DNA of 37,637 nt from Bacillota bacterium (lineage in GTDB: Bacteria > Bacillota > Bacilli > Bacillales_A > Planococcaceae), in NCBI GenBank assembly GCA_023405135.1, contig JAEXYZ010000013.1, positions 1 through 37,637 on the forward strand, in the 5' to 3' direction. Position numbers and translations under genes: made by a program. Shown here piece after piece: positions 8,114-15,410 of the stretch; the first letter of the stretch is position 1, and each line of letters starts with the position of its first letter. The notes below the pieces were generated by a model. The model was not told the DNA's origin. It saw nothing but the letters and a program-made list of their open reading frames with translations, and did not search any database.

Positions 8114-9749
8114 TTTTTATATGATTTTGACGGATGTTGGTATTGCAAAAATCGCCAACTCACAATTAACAAACCAAACAATTGATTTAACACAAATTGC
8201 TGTCGGTGATGGCGATGGAGCATACTACAATCCTGTGCAAACAGCTACAGCATTAAAAAAAGAAACATGGCGAGGTAATATTAGTTCTGTTTCAATTGAT
8301 CCAAATAATGCAAATTGGATAGTAGTAGAGGGCATTATACCATCTACAGTAGGCGGTTTCACAATAAGAGAAGTGGGCTTATTTGATTCAAATAATGAAA
8401 TGATTGCCATTGGTAAGGTGCCGGAAACATATAAACCTACATTCGAGGAAGGAAGTTCAAAAGATTTACACCTAAAATCTATTTTAGAAGTTTCCAATGC
8501 CAGTGCAGTAACAATAAAGGCAGATCCGTCAGTTATTATTGCTAGTAAAAAGTATGTTGATGACAAAATATCAATTGTAACTACAAATTTAACAAACGTT
8601 CAACAACAAGTTAATAAACATATTGCTGATAATGTAAAACATCTAAACTATTCAATTGCTAGTGGTACCAATTCGTACACAGCTTCAATTCAAGGTATTG
8701 ATTCACTTGCTGAAGGGATAAGTGTAAAAATCAAATTTACTAATGAAAACACTGGACCTTGTACATTAAAAATTAATGGACTTGGTGCAATACCTATTAG
8801 AAAAGTTAATGGTAATGAGCTATCAAGCGGAAGTATTAAAGCTGGGCAAATAATGCATCTAGTTTATACAGGTACGGTTTTTCAATTATTGGGTGAAGGG
8901 GGTGAATATGGAACAGCAGAAGCTTCACAAGTTTTGGAGGGGTATACGGTTGGCCGAGAAGATGGGGTAATTGATGGCACTATGCCAAACAGAGGGGCAG
9001 TTACAAGCGCATTAAATGCTGGTAACAGTTATACAATTCCAGAAGGTTATCATAACGGGAGTGGTAAAGTTACTGCAAACTCATTAGCTTCACAAACTGC
9101 TGCAGATGCAACAGCTTCAAACATCTTATCCGGTAAAACAGCTTGGGTAAATGGGCAAAAAATTACGGGTACAATCCCAAGTAAGGCCGCTGCAACCATT
9201 ACACCAGGAACAACAAATCAAACCATCGCTGCAGGACAATATTTAAGTGGTGTACAGACGATTTTAGGCGACCCATATTTAGTGGCAGCTAATATAGTAA
9301 GCGGTATTAACATATTTGGGGTATTGGGTACAGCTAGGAAGTATGGACCAAATGCCGGGACTAATTTAATATTTCAAATCCCTTCTATGCCTATGTATCC
9401 CGATTCAACAACGACTATGCGACCTGCGACACGTAACGCAAGAGTAAACTACGCAGGAAGTATAAGAATAACATTTAGGGGAGAGTTGTCTGATAACAAC
9501 AATAACATTTGTTATTACCAAGTATTTAAAAACGGTAGTCCAGTTGGAATACTAAGATCGGTGAAGTGGTCATACCCTGATGTTATTTCTGGTGTAACGT
9601 TTACTGAGGACTTTTCATGTCAAGCTGGAGATATATTTGCTGTTTATATGAGTTCGCAAAACGCAAACAGTAGTTGGGACGTTTATACTGGAAGAGTATC
9701 GAATGCTGGTATTTATACCGTAGATAAAAATATTGTTGAACTTGCATAA
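8106..9749 (+). CDS. Tail fibre protein (gpH-like)
   Basis: The 547-residue protein starts with the fibre domain that attaches to the baseplate (YMILTDVGIAKIANSQL, LTQIAVGDGDGAYYNP, GGFTIREVGLFDSNNEMIAIGK), known from P2-like and Bacillus fibres. A short coiled coil (about residues 160-180) follows. Residues ~195-260 form a beta domain and ~280-400 contain GYTVGREDGVIDGTMPNRG and several TGTIPSK/GVQTILG-like turns typical of Bacillus phage fibres. The C-terminal ~130 residues are a beta-rich, probably receptor-binding domain with no family I recognise. The host range is likely set here. Confidence 0.8.
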   Translation: MSNFYMILTDVGIAKIANSQLTNQTIDLTQIAVGDGDGAYYNPVQTATALKKETWRGNISSVSIDPNNANWIVVEGIIPSTVGGFTIREVGLFDSNNEMIAIGKVPETYKPTFEEGSSKDLHLKSILEVSNASAVTIKADPSVIIASKKYVDDKISIVTTNLTNVQQQVNKHIADNVKHLNYSIASGTNSYTASIQGIDSLAEGISVKIKFTNENTGPCTLKINGLGAIPIRKVNGNELSSGSIKAGQIMHLVYTGTVFQLLGEGGEYGTAEASQVLEGYTVGREDGVIDGTMPNRGAVTSALNAGNSYTIPEGYHNGSGKVTANSLASQTAADATASNILSGKTAWVNGQKITGTIPSKAAATITPGTTNQTIAAGQYLSGVQTILGDPYLVAANIVSGINIFGVLGTARKYGPNAGTNLIFQIPSMPMYPDSTTTMRPATRNARVNYAGSIRITFRGELSDNNNNICYYQVFKNGSPVGILRSVKWSYPDVISGVTFTEDFSCQAGDIFAVYMSSQNANSSWDVYTGRVSNAGIYTVDKNIVELA

Positions 9750-9762
9750 AGGAGGGATTTTT

Positions 9763-10086
9763 TTGGAATATAAGTATCAATATATCACAGAAGCTGAAAG
9801 GGAAACATTACTACAAACACATAGTGACAAGATATTACTTGAAGAACAGAATATTACAGAAGGTAATTTCTTAATTTTTGGTGATGAGCCACGTCAACCA
9901 GTAACTATTATTAAAAAGATTGAAGTTGATGAAGAAGAATTTAATAGAATCAAGGAAGAAAACCAACAATTACAACAGTCAGTACTTGAAATGACAACTT
10001 ACTCAGCATCACAAGATGAACGACTTGCAACCCAAGAGCAGGGTTTATTAGAATTAACAACATTAGTAGCAGGAGGGAATGCGTAA
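9763..10086 (+). CDS. Small coiled-coil phage protein downstream of fibre
   Basis: The start is chosen as TTG 9763, seven bases after a consensus AAAGGAGGG; an upstream TTG at 9733 lies inside the fibre gene and has no RBS. The 107-residue product is acidic; residues ~50-100 are a predicted coiled coil (EEFNRIKEENQQLQQSVLEM, DERLATQEQGLLELTTLV). Proteins of this type with XkdX next to them are frequent between fibre and lysis genes of Bacillales prophages. Function unknown; a fibre-linked or assembly role is a guess. Confidence 0.65.
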   Translation: MEYKYQYITEAERETLLQTHSDKILLEEQNITEGNFLIFGDEPRQPVTIIKKIEVDEEEFNRIKEENQQLQQSVLEMTTYSASQDERLATQEQGLLELTTLVAGGNA

Positions 10087-10226
10087 TGTTTACAACACAA
10101 TCCGCTTTAGTGAATTTATGGGCTAAATACGTGGATAATGGCACTTATACTCGTGAGCAAGTTCCAAAATTGAGTAATTTACAAGAATGTGTATACGCAG
10201 TATTAGATGAAGAAAACGTAGCATAA
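10086..10226 (+). CDS. XkdX family small phage protein
   Basis: This 46-residue protein starts with ATG overlapping the previous stop by one base. The sequence NLWAKYVDNGTYTREQVPKLSNLQE matches the XkdX family, short proteins found after fibre genes in PBSX-like and other Bacillales prophages. Its role is not known. It is the last gene of the tail operon: a terminator overlaps its stop. Confidence 0.75.
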   Translation: MFTTQSALVNLWAKYVDNGTYTREQVPKLSNLQECVYAVLDEENVA

Positions 10227-10243
10227 AGCTAGCGTTATTTTTT
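10215..10243 (+). terminator. Intrinsic terminator of the tail operon
   Basis: AACG-TAGC pairs with GCTA-GCGTT around the loop ATAAA, with one bulged base, and is followed by a T-rich stretch (ATTTTTT). The stem includes the last XkdX codons and its stop. Confidence 0.65.
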
Positions 10244-10269
10244 ATGTCAAAAACTTATTAGAGGGAATT

Positions 10270-10307
10270 CCTTCCTTTTGTCGAAATGAGTAGATGAAAG
10301 GAAGGGG
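10270..10307 (+). promoter_or_regulatory. Hairpin that buries the RBS of the next gene
   Basis: CCTTCCTTT (10270-10278) pairs perfectly with AAAGGAAGG (10297-10305) around an 18-base loop. The right arm is the Shine-Dalgarno sequence of the GTG start at 10314. If the hairpin forms in the mRNA, translation would be held down until it is opened. Confidence 0.6.
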
Positions 10308-10313
10308 ATTAAT

Positions 10314-11276
10314 GTGAATAAAGTACTGAGTAAAGTTAAAATCGGAAGTAAAAATACAATAACAAGGAAAATTCATTTTTTCCATTTTGATATTAAGGAA
10401 TTACGTGCTAGATCAAATAATTTTCATCATCATACTAACCCGATGGAAATTTTTGAAAAAATTTCTCGATTAAGTTTTATGGGGAATCATCCAAAATCTA
10501 GATTTATGTATTATTCAAATAATGACGTTAGTTTTTTAAATGATGTAAACATAATTGGAAATAAGGTTAGAGGGAAATTTGCAATTTCTAGAAGAAGTTC
10601 TCTACCGGAACTTGAGATAGATGGGTCATTGGCGCCATTAAATATTCCTGCTAACAGTGGTTTAGCCGAAATAACACACTTTATTTATTTTCATGATCAG
10701 AAAGTGATAGGAGTTGAATTTAACTTTTATGGGCCGAGAACTAATAGCTTAAAAAATTATTTGTTAGAGAAAAGTCAAAATTTCTCTAATCCATTTGAGT
10801 ATATTGATATAAAACCTATTTTAAATATGGATTTAGATTTCCAACTACATGATATTGGAGAAATAAGCTTAATGCAAATGGAAGTTGCTAGAAATGAGTT
10901 AGCCATTCTTAAGGAATTAGATCAAGACTTATTTAGCGCTTTTGATACAGCCTCAAAGGTCTCTGATGCTGAATCTGTGGAGATAATATTAAGAAAAAAG
11001 AAATACTCGAGAGAAGGCTTTTCACTTCCATTTTCAAAGAAAAAACTAAAAGAATTACTATCTATAGAAGATAATAGGCAAAAGATTAATAAACTAAAAG
11101 TTAATGCTGAGTCAGAAACTGAACATATCAATAAGACTTTTGATTTATTAGAAGATAAAATGATTATGTCAAAACAAATAATAGTTTTGGATAAGAGAAG
11201 TAGAGCTGTAGACTCAGAAAGCATGTTTGAAAAAATTGAAGAAGCATATATTGAATTAAAGGAAAATTTTGAGTGA
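10314..11276 (+). CDS. Unrecognised 320-aa cargo protein, first gene of a two-gene cassette
   Basis: GTG start with RBS GGAAGGGG. I do not recognise the family. The protein is soluble with no signal peptide; the first ~175 residues look like a mixed alpha/beta domain (KIHFFHFDIKEL, KVRGKFAISRR, GLAEITHFIYFHDQ, VGVEFNFYGPR-like strand), and residues ~180-320 are mainly charged helices, partly coiled coil. It overlaps the membrane-protein gene after it by four bases, so the two are likely made together. Its place between tail terminator and holin is a usual site for prophage cargo. A soluble sensor or effector with a membrane partner would fit a phage-exclusion role, but this is only inferred from position and architecture. 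Confidence 0.6.
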   Translation: MNKVLSKVKIGSKNTITRKIHFFHFDIKELRARSNNFHHHTNPMEIFEKISRLSFMGNHPKSRFMYYSNNDVSFLNDVNIIGNKVRGKFAISRRSSLPELEIDGSLAPLNIPANSGLAEITHFIYFHDQKVIGVEFNFYGPRTNSLKNYLLEKSQNFSNPFEYIDIKPILNMDLDFQLHDIGEISLMQMEVARNELAILKELDQDLFSAFDTASKVSDAESVEIILRKKKYSREGFSLPFSKKKLKELLSIEDNRQKINKLKVNAESETEHINKTFDLLEDKMIMSKQIIVLDKRSRAVDSESMFEKIEEAYIELKENFE

Positions 11277-11770
11277 GAAAGCTGTGGTGTTTAATGAAAA
11301 AATTCTACAGAAGTCATTTTTTAGGATTAGAATTTTGTTTTTCTTTAATTCTAATAATACTTGTGGTTTTTGTTTCATTTCGTTATGTTGGGATAGAAAA
11401 TCTACAAACGAATCTTAATGGTACAAGAGGAACGCTATATGGTACTTTGGCAGCTCTTGCAGGAGCAATGTTAGGTTTTGTTATTACAGGATTATCAGTA
11501 CTATTAACAACTAACAGTACCGAACAAATTGGAATGTTGAAGAAAAGTAAACACTATAAGACAATATTTAAGATTTTTTTTAGTACAAGTAAGTACTTAG
11601 GATTACTACTAATAATATCATTAATCAGTTTAGTGTTTGACAAAGATGATAAACCAATTATGGTATTAACAACTGTTACAGTTTGGTTGTCTATATTGGT
11701 CGGTCTTAGGTTATTAAGATGTATTTGGGTACTTGAAAAAATAGTTAGTCTTCATATTTTAAATAAATAA
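11273..11770 (+). CDS. Four-helix membrane protein, second gene of the cargo cassette
   Basis: GTG start overlaps the previous stop (GTGA); an ATG at 11294 is a possible alternative. The 165-residue protein has about four membrane segments: residues ~17-38, ~52-78 (with the Gly/Ala-rich TLAALAGAMLGFVITGLSVLL part), ~103-122 and ~130-150. The loop between helices 2 and 3 is basic (KKSKHYKTIFK) and probably cytoplasmic. No family recognised. Stop-start overlap with the soluble gene suggests a complex. The gene ends before a terminator. Confidence 0.6.
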   Translation: MRKLWCLMKKFYRSHFLGLEFCFSLILIILVVFVSFRYVGIENLQTNLNGTRGTLYGTLAALAGAMLGFVITGLSVLLTTNSTEQIGMLKKSKHYKTIFKIFFSTSKYLGLLLIISLISLVFDKDDKPIMVLTTVTVWLSILVGLRLLRCIWVLEKIVSLHILNK

Positions 11771-11819
11771 TAATTTGCTTGAACTTTATACAGCTCAACA
11801 TGAATAGAAACAAAGTTAC

Positions 11820-11851
11820 GCACTGTGCCGAGCAGTGCTATTTTTATTTTT
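11820..11851 (+). terminator. Intrinsic terminator before the holin
   Basis: GCACTG/CAGTGC stem with loop TGCCGAG followed by TATTTTTATTTTT. It ends the two-gene cassette and sits in the holin leader, so lysis genes need readthrough or their own promoter. Confidence 0.75.
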
Positions 11852-11864
11852 ATGAGGTGAGAAA

Positions 11865-12296
11865 ATGGAGAATAAAATAGCATTAGTATCAGGAGTTTTA
11901 GGTGCAATAATTTCATATATGTTTGACTTAGTGGGGGTTGCGGTGTCAATCCTCATTTTATTTATGCTTGCGGACTATATAACGGGGCTAGTATCTGCAG
12001 GAATAAATAAAGAATTGAATAGTCGTGTGGGTTGGACTGGATTTGTACGAAAACTTTATATCTTATTGCTTATTGGAATGATTTACGCTCTTGAATTTAC
12101 TGCAAGCCAATATGTAGATTTTGATATTTTTGGTGGTTACATTGGTGATGGCGCAGCATTTGCTTATATCGCTATTGAGTTTATTTCTATAACAGAAAAC
12201 GCTGTAAAGATAGGAGTTCCAGTACCTCCATTTGTAAAAAATTTATTGAAAATAGTTAAAGAAAAAACAGGTATTCAACAGGAAGGTGATTTATGA
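11865..12296 (+). CDS. Phage holin (toxin secretion/phage lysis family)
   Basis: The 143-residue membrane protein makes the hole that lets the amidase reach the wall. The central segment ILILFMLADYITGLVSAGINKELNSRVGWTG is typical for the holin family that includes Bacillus and Clostridium lysis holins, here shown in parts: MLADYITGLVSAG and NSRVGWTGFVRKL. Three membrane segments (about residues 8-26, 30-46, 66-84) are followed by a cytoplasmic basic tail. RBS GAGGTGAG is well placed. It overlaps the amidase start by four bases. Confidence 0.88.
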   Translation: MENKIALVSGVLGAIISYMFDLVGVAVSILILFMLADYITGLVSAGINKELNSRVGWTGFVRKLYILLLIGMIYALEFTASQYVDFDIFGGYIGDGAAFAYIAIEFISITENAVKIGVPVPPFVKNLLKIVKEKTGIQQEGDL

Positions 12297-13033
12297 TGTC
12301 ATACACTTTCAAGCAAAACTTATTATCAAGTTCAAAATATCCACTTAAAGCACCATACACAATGTCACCTGAATACATTACTGTCCACAATACAAGTAAT
12401 GATGCAACTGCAGAAAATGAAATGAAATATATGATAAGTAATAATAATCAAGTAAGTTATCATGTGGCCGTTGATGATAAGGAAGTAATTCAAGGTATCC
12501 CTTTCAATCGTAATGCTTGGCATTGTGGAGATGGGCATGGAAACGGAAATAGAAAATCTATAGGGATTGAGATTTGTTTTTCTAAAAGTGGTGGTAAGTG
12601 TTATGAACAAGCTGAAGAAAACGCAGTACTATATATTGCTAAACTTTTAAAAGAGTTTGGGTGGGGAATTGATCGTGTTAGAAAACATCAAGATTGGAAC
12701 AATAAATACTGCCCTCACAGAATACTTGACGAAGGGCGTTGGAATAGCTTTTTGAAGAGAATCGAAAAAGCCCTTGAAGAATTTAAAGTAGGTGAAGAAG
12801 AAATGATATTTAGTAGTAAAGCTATGAAGGAAAAGTATGAAATACGTACAAATTCCCAAGCCACTAAAAAATTGTTATTAGAAACCGCTTTAAGCATTGA
12901 AGAATTACAATTAGATAGAAAGCATTGGGAAGAACAATATAAGAAGGGAAATATTAAAGAAGGTGACTGGAATGCGTTTGCGTATGAGGTTGCTGTCCAT
13001 TTAGCTAAAAAAACAGAGTTCACAAAAAAATGA
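12293..13033 (+). CDS. N-acetylmuramoyl-L-alanine amidase (endolysin)
   Basis: The 246-residue enzyme cuts the bond between muramic acid and L-alanine of peptidoglycan. Residues ~20-160 form an amidase type 2 domain. The zinc ligands are visible as H32 (TVHNTS), H132 (RKHQDW) and C140 (KYCPHR); E93 (GIEICF) is the likely catalytic acid. The C-terminal ~75 residues have no typical SH3 or LysM repeats but contain a helical module (NSQATKKLLLETALSIEELQ), perhaps wall-binding. Start ATG 12293 or the next ATG 12296, behind GGAAGGTGA. Coupled with the holin by overlap. Confidence 0.9.
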   Translation: MMSYTFKQNLLSSSKYPLKAPYTMSPEYITVHNTSNDATAENEMKYMISNNNQVSYHVAVDDKEVIQGIPFNRNAWHCGDGHGNGNRKSIGIEICFSKSGGKCYEQAEENAVLYIAKLLKEFGWGIDRVRKHQDWNNKYCPHRILDEGRWNSFLKRIEKALEEFKVGEEEMIFSSKAMKEKYEIRTNSQATKKLLLETALSIEELQLDRKHWEEQYKKGNIKEGDWNAFAYEVAVHLAKKTEFTKK

Positions 13034-13037
13034 TAAT

Positions 13038-13128
13038 GTAATAGTTTGTAGAAAACTATTACATGGTTGTTTGCTCATAGAATATTTCCCCTTTTAAAGT
13101 CACGTTCAATAGAGCGTGGCTTCTTTTT
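13038..13128 (+). terminator. Two hairpins ending the lysis operon
   Basis: A perfect 10-bp stem (GTAATAGTTT/AAACTATTAC, 13038-13062) with weak T content is followed by a second stem GTCACGTTC/GAGCGTGGC (13099-13119/20) with TTCTTTTT at 13121-13128. The second is a standard intrinsic terminator. Confidence 0.75.
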
Positions 13129-13203
13129 ATCAAAATATTACTACTTACAGCAAACCTCTTTTAAGTTATTCTTTATTTAAAATTAATTGAGGGAATGTAT
13201 TTT

Positions 13204-13977
13204 ATGGATAAAAAATTTAAAGTTAAGGAAAATAGAAAGCTAGTAATTTTTTTATCGATCCCAGTTTTAATTCCAGTTCTAATTAATTATCTACTGTTAA
13301 CATGGCACTTTCCAGGTGTCCAAGGAAAAGAGGAGGATTGGCTGGGGTTCTTCTCAAATTACTCTGGTGGAATAATTGGAGGGATTGTAGCTTTTATTGT
13401 GGCAAATCATCAAGTTAAAACCCAAATGAAAGAACAAATTAAAAATGAGGAAGAGATAAAGTATATTAATCAACTCCCAACTTTAATAAACATTATTTTT
13501 GAGTTGAAAGAAATGAAGAAATCTTTAAAAGCTGCATTTGCTATGAGAAAAATAATCACAGAATTTAATGAGCATCAATCAGGAAAAAATATAATTGTTA
13601 TCGAACATGCACATTATCCATTAAAGAAGTTAAACGATGAGAACTGGATAGGGATTCAATTGATACAGAGTGTTGATTTTCAAAAATCATTAATCACACT
13701 AAAGAATGATTACAAAAAAATATCCGATGCTCTTAGTATTAATATTGATGAAATTAAATTTGAAATAACAAGGCTAAGAGGAACTGGGGATAAGGATATT
13801 AATGAATTACTTTTAAAGTTCGAAATGGCAAAAGGAGATAAAGAATGGGCGTGGGAAAAGTTAAACGAGATTGATTATGTAGAAGTCATTGAAGATAAGA
13901 TAAAGCTTGCTAACATAATGATTGATTCTATTGAAGAAATGATGGATAGACGTCAGTCAATAAGAGATGAAAATTAA
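13204..13977 (+). CDS. Membrane-anchored cargo protein, unknown
   Basis: Start ATG 13204 is preferred because GAGGGA lies 9 bases before it; ATG 13195 is too close to this RBS. The 257-residue protein has two membrane segments (about residues 14-33 and 52-70), the second with NYSGGIIGGIVAFIVA, and then ~185 cytoplasmic residues that are charged, helical and partly coiled coil. Single genes with two N-terminal helices and a helical cytoplasmic tail are common prophage cargo, some of them exclusion proteins; no function can be given. It has its own terminator. Confidence 0.6.
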   Translation: MDKKFKVKENRKLVIFLSIPVLIPVLINYLLLTWHFPGVQGKEEDWLGFFSNYSGGIIGGIVAFIVANHQVKTQMKEQIKNEEEIKYINQLPTLINIIFELKEMKKSLKAAFAMRKIITEFNEHQSGKNIIVIEHAHYPLKKLNDENWIGIQLIQSVDFQKSLITLKNDYKKISDALSINIDEIKFEITRLRGTGDKDINELLLKFEMAKGDKEWAWEKLNEIDYVEVIEDKIKLANIMIDSIEEMMDRRQSIRDEN

Positions 13978-13986
13978 TTTAACTCT

Positions 13987-14014
13987 GTCACATCAATTAT
14001 GATGTGGCTTTTTT
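13987..14014 (+). terminator. Intrinsic terminator
   Basis: GTCACATCA/TGATGTGGC stem (one G-T pair) with loop ATTA followed by TTTTTT. Same design as the terminator at 13099. Confidence 0.8.
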
Positions 14015-14096
14015 AATTTATTTAGGTAAACATTTGGAAAATAACAACCAAAATTATATAATTATAGAAACTATTATAATAAAGGTGGTTGATAGT

Positions 14097-14336
14097 TTGC
14101 CTCAAGTAGATTTATCCTTTATGGAACAAGGTGCAGATGTTATTCTAAACGAAATACTAAATCTAGTAGTTATAGTAATATTAACAATGTTTGTATTACT
14201 TGTAATATTTAGAGTTACGAGAATGCCATATTTTTTAAGGAAATTTATTTTACTTGTTGTGACAATTGGAGTTTTAGTCTTATCAATAGTCAAAATATAT
14301 TTCCCCAACATTGTTACACAATTAGGGTTAATTTAA
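14097..14336 (+). CDS. Small two-helix membrane protein
   Basis: TTG start chosen because AAAGGTGG lies 8 bases upstream; earlier in-frame starts lack an RBS. The 79-residue protein has two membrane segments (about residues 19-40 and 50-70) joined by a basic loop (RVTRMPYFLRK), as in small holin-like proteins, but no family is recognised. It stands alone between two terminators, a cargo arrangement. Confidence 0.5.
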   Translation: MPQVDLSFMEQGADVILNEILNLVVIVILTMFVLLVIFRVTRMPYFLRKFILLVVTIGVLVLSIVKIYFPNIVTQLGLI

Positions 14337-14353
14337 AAAAATATAATAATAAG

Positions 14354-14432
14354 GTCACACTCATTTGAACTGCACCCCAATTGTTAGATGTGTCTAACAA
14401 TTGGGGCGCAGTACACTACGGTGTGGCTTTTT
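14354..14432 (+). terminator. Terminator whose loop holds a 50-bp palindrome
   Basis: GTCACAC (14354-14360) pairs with GTGTGGC (14421-14427) followed by TTTTTATT, the same form as the terminators at 13099 and 13987. Instead of a short loop it contains the palindromic element at 14366-14415. Confidence 0.6.
14366..14415. repeat. 50-bp palindrome resembling two IS3-family ends head to head
   Basis: Two 23-base arms, starting TGAACTGC and ending GCAGTACA, are inverted copies with few mismatches; the inner 14 bp (CCCCAATTGTTAGA and its complement) are perfect, with a 4-base centre. The TG...CA borders and the ACTGC-CCCC order resemble the terminal repeats of IS150-type elements. No transposase lies between them. 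Likely a miniature or collapsed element. Confidence 0.5.
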
Positions 14433-14473
14433 ATTATGTAAAATTGATTTTAGTAAAAATTTCACATTTTATA

Positions 14474-14502
14474 TTGACTCACGTAAATATAATTGATATA
14501 AT
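14474..14502 (+). promoter_or_regulatory. Near-consensus sigma-A promoter
   Basis: TTGACT and TATAAT are separated by 17 bases. It lies just upstream of the RBS AAAGGGGG of the 37-residue peptide, giving a leader of about 20 bases. Confidence 0.75.
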
Positions 14503-14527
14503 AAAAATATAGAAAGGGGGTAAGAAA

Positions 14528-14641
14528 ATGGAAGTAGAAAGAGTAGTTGGGCTAACAGCCTTAATCAACCTAGCAATCGCACTGATAAACTTACAGATAG
14601 CGATAAAAAACAACAAAAAAGACACTACCCCAAAAGAGTAG
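14528..14641 (+). CDS. 37-aa hydrophobic peptide, candidate type I toxin
   Basis: The peptide MEVERVVGLTALINLAIALI... has one membrane segment (about residues 7-26) and a charged, Lys-rich tail (KNNKKDTTPKE), the usual build of type I toxins of Bacillus prophages. The promoter is near consensus and the RBS AAAGGGGG is strong. Immediately downstream an oppositely directed promoter and terminator define a short antisense RNA. I do not recognise the exact family; a structural or holin-related role is possible. Confidence 0.6.
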   Translation: MEVERVVGLTALINLAIALINLQIAIKNNKKDTTPKE

Positions 14642-14654
14642 CGCCCAAGAGAAA

Positions 14655-14732
14655 ATTAAAAAAAGAAGGTTAAGGCTCGAACCCTTAGCCTTCTACCCTT
14701 AATATAATTGATTTCGGAAATTTGCACAACGG
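14655..14732 (-). ncRNA. Predicted short antisense RNA (candidate antitoxin)
   Basis: On the minus strand a promoter (TTGACA, 17-base spacer, TTTAAT) would start RNA near 14732. About 40 bases later comes a 12-bp stem (AGAAGGCTAAGG/CCTTAACCTTCT on this strand, loop GTTCGAG), followed by seven T. The RNA would be about 80 bases and complementary to the 3' untranslated part of the toxin mRNA. Confidence 0.55.
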
Positions 14733-14738
14733 ATATAA

Positions 14739-14767
14739 ATTAAAAAATGAGGTGAATTAAATGTCAA
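14739..14767 (-). promoter_or_regulatory. Promoter of the antisense RNA
   Basis: Read on the minus strand: TTGACA at 14767-14762 and TTTAAT at 14744-14739, spacer 17 bases. The -35 box overlaps the first codons of the 28-aa peptide gene. Confidence 0.6.
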
Positions 14768-14847
14768 TATTACTTATATCTGCAATAGTAATAGTTCTTA
14801 CATTGATAGTAATCGGAGCGACTGTTATCGTATTGAGTAAAAAGTAA
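14761..14847 (+). CDS. 28-aa single-helix membrane peptide
   Basis: ATG follows GAGGTGA at 5 bases. The product is almost entirely hydrophobic (ILLISAIVIVLTLIVIGATVIVLS) with two final Lys. Such peptides in prophages may be toxins, regulators or small membrane partners. It lies between the antisense RNA promoter and an HTH gene. Confidence 0.5.
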   Translation: MSILLISAIVIVLTLIVIGATVIVLSKK

Positions 14848-14868
14848 AAGTTGAAGGCGGTAATTAAA

Positions 14869-15102
14869 ATGGAACAAAACTACTCTTTCAAAAATCGTGA
14901 AGAATTAATGATATTTATTCAAAATGAAGTAATCAATACAACTGAAGCTTTGGAGATACTACAATGTTCTCGTCAGAATCTAAATGATTTAGTTAAACGT
15001 GGTGTGATAACTCCAATTAAAGACTTACCTAGAGACAGATTATTCTTTAAAGAGGATATCATCAAACGTAAAAATGAAATGGAAAGCAAAGCTAAAAAAT
15101 AG
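14869..15102 (+). CDS. Helix-turn-helix protein (excisionase/MerR-type fold)
   Basis: ATG 14869 is chosen for GAAGGCGG seven bases before it. The 77-residue protein contains INTTEALEILQCSRQNLNDLVKRGVI followed by a wing-like LPRDRLFFKEDIIKRKNEM, here split as NTTEALEILQCSRQN and LNDLVKRGVITPIK; this is the helix-turn-helix type 17 (excisionase-like) pattern of DNA binding. It could regulate neighbouring cargo or act as recombination directionality factor; position argues for neither strongly. Confidence 0.65.
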   Translation: MEQNYSFKNREELMIFIQNEVINTTEALEILQCSRQNLNDLVKRGVITPIKDLPRDRLFFKEDIIKRKNEMESKAKK

Positions 15103-15115
15103 GTTGGATTAAAAT

Positions 15116-15322
15116 ATGATAAAAATGACCAAACAGGATGAAGAGTTTCTACGAAAGCATCTATCTAATTTTGGTGAGTTGAAAAAAGGTAATATCAATA
15201 CTTTGCTGCTAGAAATCCACGACCTCACATTACAAGGTTTAGACGAAAATGACAATCCAACAAGTTTTTATTATGAAGCTCAAAAAGTATACGACTCAAT
15301 ATTTTTATTAAATAGCACTTAA
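15116..15322 (+). CDS. Small acidic protein, unknown
   Basis: ATG after AGGTTGG. The 68-residue soluble protein starts KMTKQDEEFLRKHLSNFGEL and contains LLLEIHDLTLQGLDENDN; it is probably helical. No family recognised. It lies 13 bases after the HTH gene, so both may form one unit, ended by a strong terminator that overlaps its stop. Confidence 0.5.
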   Translation: MIKMTKQDEEFLRKHLSNFGELKKGNINTLLLEIHDLTLQGLDENDNPTSFYYEAQKVYDSIFLLNST

Positions 15323-15340
15323 CCAAGGTTGAGTGCTATT
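15311..15340 (+). terminator. Strong intrinsic terminator
   Basis: A 14-bp stem (AATAGCACTTAACC with GGTTGAGTGCTATT, one G-T pair) and a two-base loop, followed by ATTATT. The stem covers the stop of the preceding gene. Confidence 0.7.
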
Positions 15341-15410
15341 ATTATGCACAAAAATGGAAGGAGAGAAGGATTAGTTTTCACTTTAAAATCGGCAGAATTG
15401 GTTTTATTTC

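Noticed and set aside
10314..11770. Kiwa defence system
   Set aside because: Sizes and membrane topology are similar, but gene order is reversed and I see no motif of KwaA or KwaB, so the name was not used.
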